Shown here one piece after another: positions 22,664 to 33,317 of a stretch of 64,000 nucleotides of DNA (position 1 is the first letter of the stretch; the number at the start of each line of letters is the position of its first letter). Source of the stretch: Podospora comata (lineage: Eukaryota > Ascomycota > Sordariomycetes > Sordariales > Podosporaceae); NCBI GenBank assembly GCA_017354895.1, contig CP071498.1:1054001-1118000 (forward strand), read 5' to 3'. A program made the position numbers and the translations under genes. Below the pieces are notes generated by a model. It did no database searches. It saw only the letters and a program-made list of their open reading frames with translations, and was not told the origin of the DNA.

Positions 22664-23620
22664 ATGGACTACCTAAAGACAGCCTTCAATCATACAAAAC
22701 TAACTCTTCTCTCTTTCACAGACCACAAAAACAAACCCTTTTCATCTCAACAACTCACAAAAACAACAAGGACAATGGCCGAAGAGAAAGCCCCCCAGCC
22801 CACCTCAGCTGAGGCCTTCCTCTTCTATTCCATAGTGAAGAATCTGAGAACCCGGCCAGATATCAACTGGGAGGGCGTCGCCCGCGACAACGGTTTCAAA
22901 AACGCCGAGACGGCCAAGGTGCGCTACGGACAGGTGAAGCGCAAGCTCAACATTGAGAACTGGTCGCCGCCCGTCAAGCCGCAGGGCGGCAGATCCAGCG
23001 GTTCGGGCGTGGGCAAGACGGAGATGGACCAGGGGACTAGTCTTGTGAGCAGCAAGCCCAAGGCTGGGACTGGAGCCGGGGTGGTGAAGAAGAGGACGAA
23101 CAACAATGGGAAGGGTGGTGGGAAGAAGACTCCGGCCAAGGTTATGGAGGATGATGATGATGATGATGACGAGGAAGAGGAGGAGGATGAGAAGTCGAAA
23201 GCGAAGGGGATCGATGCTGCCTTGGCGAGACTCTCTCCCACGCCGACGGGACGGGCTCAGCGGCAGGTTGAGTTTGGCAGTGCGATTGCTGATGTGGATG
23301 AGTATATTTCTTCGTTACAGAGTCGGACTCCCATCGTGGCTGCCAGGCAGGTCGGTTCTTACCCTCCTCGTGGGGTCAAGATCGCGGGGGAGGTTTATCT
23401 GAAGACTGCCATTCCGGTTAGGGGGTTGGGGGATGTGTGGACGGTCAAGCCGGTTAGTCCTGAGGGGCATGAGGCTTGGTTTCAGGGGTTGGGGTTGGAG
23501 GATCAGAACCGGTTTATGGAGGAGGCGGTGGAGTTTTTTGTGAAGAGTTCGGAGGAGGGGATCGTGGGGGAGAATGCGTTGGTGGTGCATCAGGGTGGTG
23601 ATGATACGGGGGTTCACTAA
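22664..23620 (+). CDS. Myb-like domain protein, single exon (318 or 281 aa)
   Basis: One uninterrupted frame. Two starts are possible: 22664 (CCAAAATGGAC, 318 aa) and 22775 (GGACAATGGCC, 281 aa). The second lies just before the domain and gives an N-terminus like those of the paralogues; the first has the better leader. The Myb-like domain (SAEAFLFYSIVKNL, DINWEGVARDNGF, AETAKVRYGQVKRKL) is followed by a Gly/Lys-rich basic part, a run of Asp/Glu (about 17 acidic residues) and a C-terminal region of about 130 residues with EVYLKTAIPVRGLGDVWTV, which looks folded and is not found in the neighbours. Probable nuclear regulator; function unknown. Confidence 0.8.
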   Translation: MDYLKTAFNHTKLTLLSFTDHKNKPFSSQQLTKTTRTMAEEKAPQPTSAEAFLFYSIVKNLRTRPDINWEGVARDNGFKNAETAKVRYGQVKRKLNIENWSPPVKPQGGRSSGSGVGKTEMDQGTSLVSSKPKAGTGAGVVKKRTNNNGKGGGKKTPAKVMEDDDDDDDEEEEEDEKSKAKGIDAALARLSPTPTGRAQRQVEFGSAIADVDEYISSLQSRTPIVAARQVGSYPPRGVKIAGEVYLKTAIPVRGLGDVWTVKPVSPEGHEAWFQGLGLEDQNRFMEEAVEFFVKSSEEGIVGENALVVHQGGDDTGVH

Positions 23621-25380
23621 GTTTTTTCTTTCACGACACGACGTCACTACTGGGGATGTGGGGATGGAGTCTGGGTTTTTCTTCCTTTTTTTTTCTTAAT
23701 AGGTGAGCAAGGGTCAAGTGACTCGTTGCATGATTCACTTTTTTTTTTTAATTCCGGTCACGGGAATTTTAAATCTTTTGCTCCTCCCAAGTGGGATGTG
23801 AGCTGGTGGGATGTTGGTTTATGTACGATTGGTACGGTTGATACCCCCTTCTCTTTTCTATAAGGTACCTACTCTCGGGATGGTTTCAGGAGATGGGGAA
23901 ACAGGGAAACGGGGACAGGAATACGGGGCCATGTTTATGGCGATACCTACTCGCTGCTCGGTTTCCATAGGGAAGTTTACAGGGCAGACAAAGACAATAA
24001 ATTGCGTCGAGTTTTTATTTTTGGTGTGCTTTGATGTGTGATGTGCTGATGGAGGTGTTGTGGGCGCTGCAAGGAAGACAGGAGGTGTGATGATTACCTA
24101 TCTGGGCTTTTTTTGGAGAGGGGATAGATGTGGAGAGGTGGGTGGTAGGTTTTGAGAGATGGTTGATAGGCCTATGAAGGTGGCTAGTAGGTCTGTTGAC
24201 TTTCCTTTGAGGCATGGGTTGAGGATATGATATGATGTGCGTCGTTTGTCTTGAGGGGGTTGTTTTAATGTTCAGTTTATCAGTGGATAAAAGTCTCGGT
24301 TTGGAAAAGGTGTAACCGAGGATGTTTACAGTCTGTCAAAGTCTCTGTGGCTCGTTGTTTGGGCATCAATTGGTCTTGTCGTGACAGTTTGGGATTGCTC
24401 GGGCCTGGAATCGAAGTCTTTTGGTGCCGTCGGTAAAGCTTTTCTCCCTATAGCATCAGGTCTCGTCGGTTCGTGCGGCTGGTATTGTGATGATGGTTGT
24501 AGGCGCTCGAAGGCTTTGTGTTTGTGGTGTTTTGATGTTGCTGTTCTAGGGGACAGACGAAAAGACGGTTTCGATGACACGAAAGCGAGAACACCGAGGT
24601 TGTCCCCATTGAACTACGGCTCTGGGACGGAAGATGATGGATCGATCCCGGTGGGAGTCTTTGCAGATAGGGGTATCTCCAGAGAGGAAGACTTCAAATA
24701 CTGTCTTCGAAGAAGACAATCGAGTAGGTCAGCTGTAACACAACACCAAAGAGATGAAGAACCGGACCAAATTGGCCACATACACGTTTTGTCAGCATGC
24801 AAGATGGCCCTTTGTTAAAGTAGGTTGTTTTGTGTGGTGTTCTGCTTGTCAGGGGGGAACGATTTGCAAAGATGGGCTTTGTCGACTTTGAGAGAAGAGG
24901 GATTCCTGTCAAGCAACCACTCTGTTTTAGGTAGGTAGATATAGGAGACGGACCCGGGGCGGCTAACAATACAACAGGTCATCACCCAGTCACTTCGGGA
25001 GGCGTCAGGGCCAGAAAGACTTCTTCCTCTGGGGTAGGAGATCTTAAGCGGCGAGCAGAGAATTAACATCCCGGATGAACTAGATGAAAGCATCAGAGCC
25101 AAAAGGGATTGGTCCCAAAAGTGTAGGACTACCCAGGCACATCGACCTCTTCCGGCAGGTCGGGGCACCTCCTCACGGTGGCGGTGGGTTGGACTACCTT
25201 GGACGATTGTTGCTTGGTGCTTGGGGTTACCGAGCGTACATCTCGCAGCGTATTACCCCAGAACCCCAAGAATACTATTACCACAAACACACCATAAAAC
25301 CAGAGACAACTCTACTATTCGAATTTCATCAACCTTAATTGAACCCTCCATCTTACACCTCAACTGATATTCACACCCCT
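23621..25380. other. Intergenic between convergent genes, no supported gene
   Basis: 3' flanks of the Myb-like gene (plus) and the KPWE-motif gene (minus). A 145-aa plus-strand frame at 24381-24818 has mixed composition, no domain and no good start context; I do not call it. No repeats of note. Confidence 0.5.
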
Positions 25381-26126
25381 TTACGCCTCCGGTAAAGGCG
25401 GAAAATCCTCATCCAACACCTTCCCCAACCCACCCCCATCCTCCCCAACCCCATCCCCCAAAACTCTCCCCCTCTCCCAAGGCTTAACCGGTACCCTCCT
25501 CCCCCCAACAGGCACCACCCCCTCCCCCCTCACAACCCGCTCCTCAATCTCCCTAATCCCCTCAATCGTCTTCCCCGTCGTCACCGCTTCGATAATCGCC
25601 TGAAACTTATTAGGATATTCCCCTTTCCTATCCTCGCCTTCCCCTTCCCCCTCCCCATCCTCCGCCTTTTTCGATAAATCAACCTTCACCCCCCCACTCC
25701 TCTGCCACTCCGGCACTTCCTCCTCCTTTGGTCCCTCTACTGGTGGGACAGGGGTATTGTTGTTTATCTTCTTTTGGATATTCACATACAGCCAAGAGGC
25801 CTTTTTGAGGATTTCCTCGTCTGGGGTTGGGAGTGTGGTGGCGGAGGAAGGGGAGGGGGAGATGGGGCCGTTGAATTTGGCGGTGTAATATTTTGCGCGG
25901 AGGGTCTGGATGGAGGTGAGGACTTGGGGCTTGGTGAAGGGGGAGGAGAGGGATTGGGGGGATAGGAGGGGGCCGAGGGTTGTGATGAGGGATTGCTGTG
26001 GGGGAGTTGTTAGTGAGTGGTGGGATGAGGAGGGGAGGGAGGAGATACCATGAATTCTCGGTCTGAGGCCCAGGGGTAGGTGTTGAATGCTTGGAGGGTT
26101 TGGGGTGAGGTTTGTTGGGTGGCCAT
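25381..26126 (-). CDS. PEX39: KPWE-motif protein, PEX39-like peroxisomal import factor (230 aa)
   Basis: Exons 26126-26049 and 25995-25381, phase-0 intron. The N-terminal part (TYPWASDREF to RAKYYTAKFNG, residues about 16-75) looks like a small helical domain. The C-terminal part has an EEEVPEWQRSGG motif, an acidic Glu/Gly run, a YPNKFQAIIEAVTTGKTI helix, and then VPVKPWERGR with the KPWE motif near residue 205. As I recall, KPWE-bearing proteins of this type (yeast Yjr012c, human C6ORF226, recently described as Pex39) help PEX7 bind and import PTS2 cargo into peroxisomes. The motif is seen directly; the assignment follows from it and from overall layout, so a related KPWE protein cannot be excluded. 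Confidence 0.6.
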
Positions 26127-26899
26127 ATTGAGGTTTTGAACGTGAAATAGTGAATAGGAATATGAGGGGTTACTGTTTGAGAGATCGGAATTGATGAGTG
26201 AGGTCGCCAAGCTGGTTATAACGGGGGTGGTTTTCCGTCGAGAGCCGAGGATGTGGTGAGGTGGTGAGGTGGTGGGGGTGGCTGGGGAAGAGGTTGATGT
26301 CTCTGAGTAAATTTGTGATATGAAAGTCAAAGAGGTCAGATTTCAACTTGAGATTTCCGGAATGATATGAAACACTCAACGTTGACAGTATCATGAATGA
26401 CTGTGGTTGGAGTCGCATGTGAAAGCTAGGGAATCCCCACCATCATAGAGACAGTGTGAAGGACAGTGCTAAAGACGGCAGAGACTGTGCCAAGATATCA
26501 AAGCTCCTTCTCGCAACAAAAAGAATATATTGGTTTGGGGTGCGGCCACTGGCCTGAGGGTATGAGTAAGGAAGTGGGGATTCGGGGAGATCAGGGGTCA
26601 TGTATACAAGCGGTCTGCTTCTGACATTCTGTTTTAGACGGGGCATCGACTTTTATTTTCTTCGTATTTTGTGCCTTGCACGCGTGCAGGCAATTCTGGC
26701 CGTCTGATCAGGCCAATCCGGTGCTTATTATGTGGCCTGCGAGCCCTAGTGTCTTTTCTTTGTCCTGCGTGAAGTGCGGCCTGCGAGCGAGCCACTGTCA
26801 CGCAGGTGAGGTCATTCAAGGACCTCTTGATGGTATATTTGTGGTGTTGTGGTTGATTTTGTGTTTTCTCACCATTTCAGTATAGACATACACTTACAG

Positions 26900-27770
26900 T
26901 GCTTGCAATAGCGGAAGACTCAATACCTAGTCCTTATAGCTCACTACTAGGGCGTACAGCTTCTGCGCTTTACAACGCTAAGCAACAGGGTTGTAGAAAG
27001 TAACTTTTTGTATTTGAAGTAATTTGTGTCACAATTAAGCTAATCATTAGATTAGATAAGGAGTAGCTAATCAAGATGCGATCAAAGTGTGATCACCATG
27101 ATCAAGGGCGAAACTAATCAGAGCGTGATCAGAGTGATCAGGGCATGATTATAATGATCACTGGCAGGGCTAGTGAGGACGTAATCAGGGCGGCTTGTCT
27201 ATGATCAGTCTAGAGCCTTGAGGTTTACATATACGGAGGAACTAGATGGGTATCAGATAGTTCCGCAGTATGCAATACAAGTCACATTTGCTGGTATCTT
27301 GAATATTGAGACAAGCTATTTGTTGTACACTACTTAACTGTACCGAACTAGGATTGTTCAGAAGCGCCTTCAATTAGCATCCCTTTCAAAGGTTCTACAT
27401 AAGCGTTTGTCACATTACAGCAATACTCAATGTAAAATAAGTCTTCCAAAAATAAATTTTAACATATACTACTAACGATTAATTATAATAGTAAACCTAA
27501 AAGTTAATTCAATAAATAATTAGTTGCGCTATTAATTATTTAACTATTCAAAGATATTTAAAGGTAAATATTAATACAAAGGTAATGAAAATAATTATAA
27601 ATATGTATAAATAATTACAAGTAATTATTTTATTAAGTTAATTAAATTTTAATTTTTCTTTTTAAAAAAAAAGCTTTAAATTTATTATCTTACGGCCCTT
27701 TTATAATATTAATAGAAATTCGGGTGGCGCTAGGTATACTAGCAAAGTTGGATTTCGGTGATGTAGCTAG
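26900..27770. repeat. AT-rich, RIP-like relic with clustered TGATCA motifs
   Basis: From about 27420 to 27720 the sequence is strongly AT-rich, with TAATTA/TTAATT words, in sharp contrast to the flanks. Just before it (27060-27230) TGATCA and near-matches recur about six times in a degenerate short-period array. No open frame of length exists. This pattern fits an old repeat or transposon remnant mutated by RIP; no terminal repeats or coding remnant could be recognised. Confidence 0.5.
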
Positions 27771-28229
27771 AAAATCAATCTAGTAGGTAGGGGACTGACG
27801 TGGTGTTTAGGATGCACAGCAAGACACCCATGACAGTTGACGTCTCTGTGCTTCCAACTGCGTTTGTCCGTCAGGACGCACGGACCACTAGTATCAAGCT
27901 GTGGAAGCTTTGGTGAAGACAGTGAGACAGCTCCTGCTTTCCATCCCAAGTGACAAGAAAGGACCAAAGAGTATTTGAGAAGGGCATTGTTGTTTTGTTT
28001 CTTCTTGATCAAGACATTCGTTGTTGTTGACTGCCACCGGTCGTGTCTCACCTGCCACCACCACGAAGGCCACCACCGGCCCCAATTTGTGCATCTGCAC
28101 CGCTCCCGCATCACCGACCCTGACAGACCGACCATATCTCTCTCCCCCAATCTTCCGCCTTGAACCCCAAACCTCCCTCCCATCCGATACTTAACCAGCG
28201 GTACGGCATCACCCCCGGCGACCGCGAAA

Positions 28230-30160
28230 ATGCGCCGCGCTGCCGTACAAGCCTTTCGGACCACGTTTCAATATACTGCCCGGGGCCTTGGCCGACGCCC
28301 CTTCACAACCTCTCTCCCCACCACCGCCGCCCGCCGTCTCCTCTCCTCAACCTCCACCACCGCCGCCCGTCGCACCCTCAAGAATCACAGCAATGCCACC
28401 GGTGTTCCCCCTCCCCTTCTAGAGAACATCAAAAACAACAACAGTAGTCTCCCCCTCCCACCACCCCTCCAATCCTCAATGTACTACCGCCGCGCCTCGG
28501 TCGTCCTCGCGTCGGCACTCGTGGGCTACGGAGCCTGGTACTCGTACAACGGCACCGACGTCAACAACGTCCCCATCAAGCGCGGCTACTCCACCACCAC
28601 CACCACCGACACCTCTACTGCAGACACCTCCCTCCCGACACGCAACGTCTTGGTCATCAGCGCTGACCAGCTCCACACCGGAACGATAGTAGGCGACGGA
28701 CCCATCAGTAAGACCACCTCGGAAGACGGCACGAGAGTGATCGAGATGCTCAACCCGGAGCAGGCGACAGAAAAGTTGAGGAAGCTGGAGGAATCATATC
28801 TCGTCAACCGAGGCCAAGGCGTGGTGAGATACGACCTGGTGCAATTACCAAGCAACGACCCAATCGAGGACGACCACACGGAGAAAATCATTGAGATACA
28901 GCCCGCGACGAGTGAAAAGGGGGGCAATGATTGGATGTTTTGGGGGGTGTTTGATGGACATAGGTTTGTCTCATTCCCCAGTTGTTTAATCAAGCAAAAA
29001 TCAAAACAGCTAACAAAAACAGCGGCTGGACAACCTCTGCCAAACTTCGCCAGACTCTCGTCTCTTTTGTCGCCCGCGAGCTGAACCAGACGTATCAAGA
29101 GTCAAACAATGACCTCTCGGGTCCCGGCGTGGAGGCGGCTATTAGAAAGGGGTTTTTAAAGCTCGACGATGAAATAGTCAACCAGAGCGTGCAAAAAGTC
29201 ATGAGAGCCAACAACAAGACCATGGCCGCCGAACTTTTGGCACCTGCCCTGTCCGGATCATGCGCCTTATTGTCCTTTTACGACTCCCGCTCTAAGCTCC
29301 TCCGCGTAGCTTGCACGGGAGACTCGCGCGCCGTTTTGGGCAGGAGGACAGAATCGGGAAAATGGACGGCGACGCCGCTGTCGGTTGATCAGACCGGCTC
29401 CAATGTGGACGAGGCGAGTAGACTGAGGAGGGAACACCCCAACGAGCCCTATGTCGTTCGGAACGGGAGGGTGCTGGGGGGGTTGGAGCCGTCGAGGGCG
29501 TTTGGGGATGCGAGTTACAAGTGGACGAGGGAGATCTCGGAGAGGTTGAGGAAGCACTTTTTTGCGAGGTCGGTCTCGCCGGCGTTGAAGACGCCGCCTT
29601 ATGTAACGGCTGAGCCGGTGATCACTACCACGAGGATTGAGCCGGAGAGGGGGGATTTTGTGGTGATGGCTACGGATGGGTTGTGGGAGATGTTGACTAA
29701 TGAGGAGGTGATTGGGTTGGTGGGCAAGTGGATTGATGCTCAGCAGCAAAAGGAGGGGAAACAGTCGGGGTTGTTTGATTCGGTTTGGTCGAGGACTTTT
29801 GGCGGTGGAGGGTCGAGTAAGGATGGGCCCGGGGGGTTGCCGGTGGAGGTGTCCAAGGTGGAGGAGGTGGAGGGTCAAAAGACGCCGTTTAGGGGGGTGA
29901 GGCAATGGGGAGGGAATGATGGGTTTGTGGTGGAGGATGCGAATGTGGCGACGCACCTGGTGAGGAATGCGTTGGGGGGGAAGAACAGGGAGCAGGTTAG
30001 CGCGTTGCTGACGCTGCCGGCGCCGTTTTCGAGGAGGTATAGGGATGATTTGACCGTGCAGGTTATCTTCTTTGGGGAGGGAGAGGGGAAGGGGGAGGTG
30101 GTGGTGAATCGGGAGGCGAGCAAGGGGGTGAAGGGGGAGGGGGCGAGGGCCAAGTTGTAG
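28230..30160 (+). CDS. Mitochondrial PP2C-type protein phosphatase (623 aa)
   Basis: Ser/Thr phosphatase of the PPM/PP2C family, probably the fungal Ptc5-type enzyme that dephosphorylates pyruvate dehydrogenase. Exons 28230-28963 and 29023-30160; the 59-bp intron (donor GTTTGT, GCTAAC branch site, AACAG acceptor) splits the metal-binding motif FWGVFDGH from SGWTTS. The N-terminus is rich in Arg/Ser/Thr/Ala with no acids, as in a mitochondrial presequence. A hydrophobic segment (SVVLASALVGYGAWY, about residues 90-105) may anchor it in the inner membrane. Other PP2C motifs: SGSCALLSFY, VACTGDSRAVLG, VLGGLEPSRAFGD and VVMATDGLWEM. An insertion rich in Gly/Gln lies after the last. Fungi have several mitochondrial PP2Cs, so the exact orthologue is uncertain. 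Confidence 0.88.
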
Positions 30161-30845
30161 GGAACTTGGTCTGTTCAACCCGGAGAGGTTTCAAGATGGG
30201 TATTGATGCGTTTTCTTTGCTACATGGCGGTTGGTTTCCTACGGACTGGCTGGCGGCGCACCTGGGAATATATTTCGGTGGGCAGCGGGTGATGGCTTGG
30301 TTTTCTTTTTTTCCTTTTTTCTTTTTGTTGGCTATCTGTTTAGTACATTACGGCGGGTGTAGCATATGGCGGAGGGGGTGTTTTCAGCAATGGAGTTTAG
30401 GTGTGGTTAGGAAAGACCAGTGATTACTTGTATCAATCAGTATCTTGGGAAAAGTACCGACGATGGGTAAAGCAAGCAAACTTTAAAAAGGCTCGACCGT
30501 TGTGCTCAGCTTGATCCTCCGTCCATTCTCCTGGGTGAAATCTCAAAGCTTGCCAAAAAGAATCACATCATTCAACCTCCTCTATACACATATCACACAT
30601 TTGGTAGGGCTCTGGAAAACATCCCATCCCCAAGAACTGGCCGGACAGAGCAGCCGGGATGCGTGCCCCTGCCTGGCTGCTGGAAAACAACAACTGCAAA
30701 GAGGGAACATCCCTCCTTGGAGCCATCATATTCCAGCGGCCAAGCAGGGCACCTCTGCCCAGGCCAGTTCCTCGGGATGCTCCAACCCAACCCCTCTTGG
30801 TATATCTTCCTCGACCCCGCCCCCCCCCCCCACCCCCTTTTTACC
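30161..30845. other. Intergenic between convergent genes
   Basis: 3' flanks of the phosphatase (plus) and of the lactate dehydrogenase (minus). Contains a C-rich stretch near 30815-30840 and T-rich runs near 30300-30330. No gene seen. Confidence 0.6.
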
Positions 30846-32477
30846 CTACAACTTACTCCTCTCCCTCTGCGGCGGCCCGACAAGCGGATCATAGACCCTC
30901 TCCGCCAAAAAATTCACCGGCCCAACCCCATGGCTAAAAAGCCCCCGCACATCCACCATCCCCTCGTTCAACTCCTCAATCGTCCTCGCCCCAATGAGCC
31001 TCATATTCATTTCCATCTCTTCCTTGAGCAACTGCATCGCCCTCTCCACCCCCTCCTGCCCGTACGCGCTCATAGCATACAAGAACGGTCTCCCTATCCC
31101 CACCCCCTTAGCCCCCAAACACAGCGCCTTGATGATATCCGTCGCCCTCCTCACCCCCCCATCAACATAAACCTCAATCTTCTTCTCCAGCCCCATCTTC
31201 TTCAGCACAGGCATAGTCTCCGCCAAGACTTCAATCCCCGACCTCGCAAAATCCAACTGTCGCCCTCCATGGTTAGATAGCACCACGCCCGCGCACCCAA
31301 CCTCCACCGCCCTCAACACGTCCTCCACTCTCTGAACCCCCTTCAAAACGATGGGCATCTTGGTAATGGACCTGAACCAAGGAATATCATCCCAGCACAG
31401 CCCCGGGTCGATAAAACTGCTGATCGCCCTCGCCGCACCCTGGCTGTTGTCCGTCTTCTCCCCTGACCCCTTCTGCACATTCGAGCCCTCATCCGTGAAT
31501 TTCAACCTCATGTCTTTCTCCCTCCTCCCCAGCTGTGGCGCGTCAACGGTGATGAACAGCCCCTTGCAACCCCTCTTCTCGGCGTGCTCGACGATCCTCT
31601 TGGTGATGGCCCTGTCTTTGTTGACGTAGAGCTGCAGCCACTGGACTTGGCTTGCATCTGCAGCGTCCATGATCTCGTCAAAGGAGCAGGAGGCAAGGGT
31701 GGGGATCATTTGGACAACATTGTGCCTCGCTGAAGCACGGGTGAGGACAACCTCGCCTTCTACGTGACCGAGTTTGCCGAGAGCGGTGGCGGTGACGTAA
31801 AAGGGAATGTCGACCTTGGTGCCGAGCATGGTGGTGGAAAAGTCGACTTTTTCGACGTTGACGAGGATTTTGGGGCGGAACCAGATGCGTTGAAAGGCTG
31901 TTTGGTTTTCTCGGAGGGTCTACATCTCATGTTGGTTCGTATTTGTCCCAAGATGACCAAGAGCTCAAGAGGGAGAGGGGAGGGGAGCTTACCATCTCAT
32001 CATCAGCCGCACTAGAGTAATACCCCCAAGCAGTTTTCTTCATCACCCTCTTTGCCACGCCCTCAAAGTCAAGCAAGTTGTAGCATTGTTCGAGCAAGGG
32101 CATCTCCTCGATCCTCTTCATTCTCTCCTGCTCTTCTGGGAGGACCTCTTGTTTCTCGACGACGACGGTGGACATGTCGACGGGACCTTTGTGTTTGTCT
32201 TTTGGAAGGTATTTCTCCAGAGTGTCCGGGGGGTGGATGGGGTCGAATTCTTCGGTGGCGTCTTTGCCGGCGTATTTGAGGATGATTTTGGAGCCGCCGG
32301 GGTGTTCGGGGAGGAAGTCTGTCACGTCGTAGGCGCGGCCCTGGGGTTGTCAGTAGGGGGGGGGGGGAGGATATGAGGTGGGGAGCTGGAGAGGGGCACT
32401 ACATGGACGATGACCCAGCAGTCGTCTGCCGACTTGTGTTTGGCGACTTCCACGCCTGTGAGCTCGACTTTGGTCAT
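30846..32477 (-). CDS. CYB2: Flavocytochrome b2-type L-lactate dehydrogenase (498 aa)
   Basis: FMN-dependent 2-hydroxyacid dehydrogenase with an N-terminal cytochrome b5 domain; oxidises L-lactate and passes electrons to haem and then cytochrome c in the yeast enzyme. Exons 32477-32403, 32340-31993 and 31919-30846, both introns phase 0. The b5 domain covers residues 1-80, with haem ligands His38 (EHPGG) and His61 (FDPIHPP). The FMN/TIM-barrel domain follows: [29 protein letters not shown], the catalytic SNHGGRQLD (His near 358, Arg near 361) and [14 protein letters not shown]. The frame begins directly at the b5 domain with no mitochondrial presequence, unlike yeast Cyb2, so a cytosolic or differently targeted form is possible. 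Related hydroxyacid oxidases share this architecture, so the substrate is inferred. Confidence 0.88.
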
Positions 32478-32500
32478 TTTTGCGGTGGTGGTGTGTTGTC

Positions 32501-32560
32501 CAAGGTGTTGTCCAAGGTGTTGTTCAAGGTGTTGCTCAAGGTGTTGTTCAAGGTGTTGTC
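32501..32560. repeat. 12-bp tandem repeat, 5 copies, in the leader of the lactate dehydrogenase gene
   Basis: Unit CAAGGTGTTGTC with one-base variants, five consecutive copies starting 24 bp upstream of the minus-strand ATG at 32477, plus a partial copy. It lies in the presumed 5' UTR. The translated form (LEQH-type repeats in one minus frame) is not joined to the gene by a usable frame. Confidence 0.9.
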
Positions 32561-33317
32561 CAGAAGACGGGTTGAAAGATGGGAATTGGTCGTGAAAGAG
32601 GTGCTCTTTAAACCAGTCTTGTTTCCTTGGGACCGAAATTTCCCCTAGTGTGGGAAGGGGGCTGGTGTGAATTGTGAAAACGCGAGGATGGGACGAGTTA
32701 TCTCCGGTGGTTGGCCGATCTGTTCGAGGTTGGTCGGTGAGGCTGTGGGGATGCCAGTGACTGAGAGGGAGATTCAATTGAAAGGGGGGTCTACGTGGTA
32801 TATAAGAGAGCTGAGGGTAGATATCGGGAACAAAGGCCCCAAGCAACCAGTTGTCACACGGCTGGGTCAAGGGGGAAGAGGGCGCTCGACCAAAGCATCA
32901 TCCAAGCAATTGTCATTCGACAGGGATGCTTGGGGGGATGCTGAAGAGGCTCGGCATCTCGGCTGCGTGTGTTGCTTGTCTGCCGGGGGGGTGGAAATGT
33001 GGGGACCTCACCCCATTGCCTCAGGCGACGTCATCCGATTTGGTCGAGTTGGGTGTAATTACGGGCAATTTGGTACGGTATCTTACGTATTTTTGGGCTG
33101 TTGATTTCAAGCTGAAGGTGATGAGATGATTGATGGCACCGTCATCTTGAAGACCAGTCTAGATGTTTTGCTTCTCGTGGTAACAGGCCCCAAACATTTC
33201 AGCCTTGTGGTTCCATGTCCCCCAACCGTTCCTATCCGTTCAACCAGATTAACAGGCCCCACACAAGGTCTCCTCCATTTCCATCCCAACAGCCCTTGTT
33301 CCCTTCCCCCTACCGTG
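32561..33317. other. Promoter region of the lactate dehydrogenase gene, no other gene seen
   Basis: Upstream DNA of the minus-strand gene starting at 32477 and the 3' flank of the minus-strand gene ending at 33318. A minus-strand TATA-like sequence lies near 32800 (TATATAAG on the plus strand at 32798-32806). No coding signal. Confidence 0.5.

Noticed and set aside
24381-24818. 145-aa plus-strand frame
   Set aside because: No family-like segments, no leader, sits in the 3' flank of convergent genes.
29267-30178. 303-aa minus-strand frame opposite the PP2C gene
   Set aside because: Arg/Pro/Leu-rich antisense shadow of a GC-rich exon.
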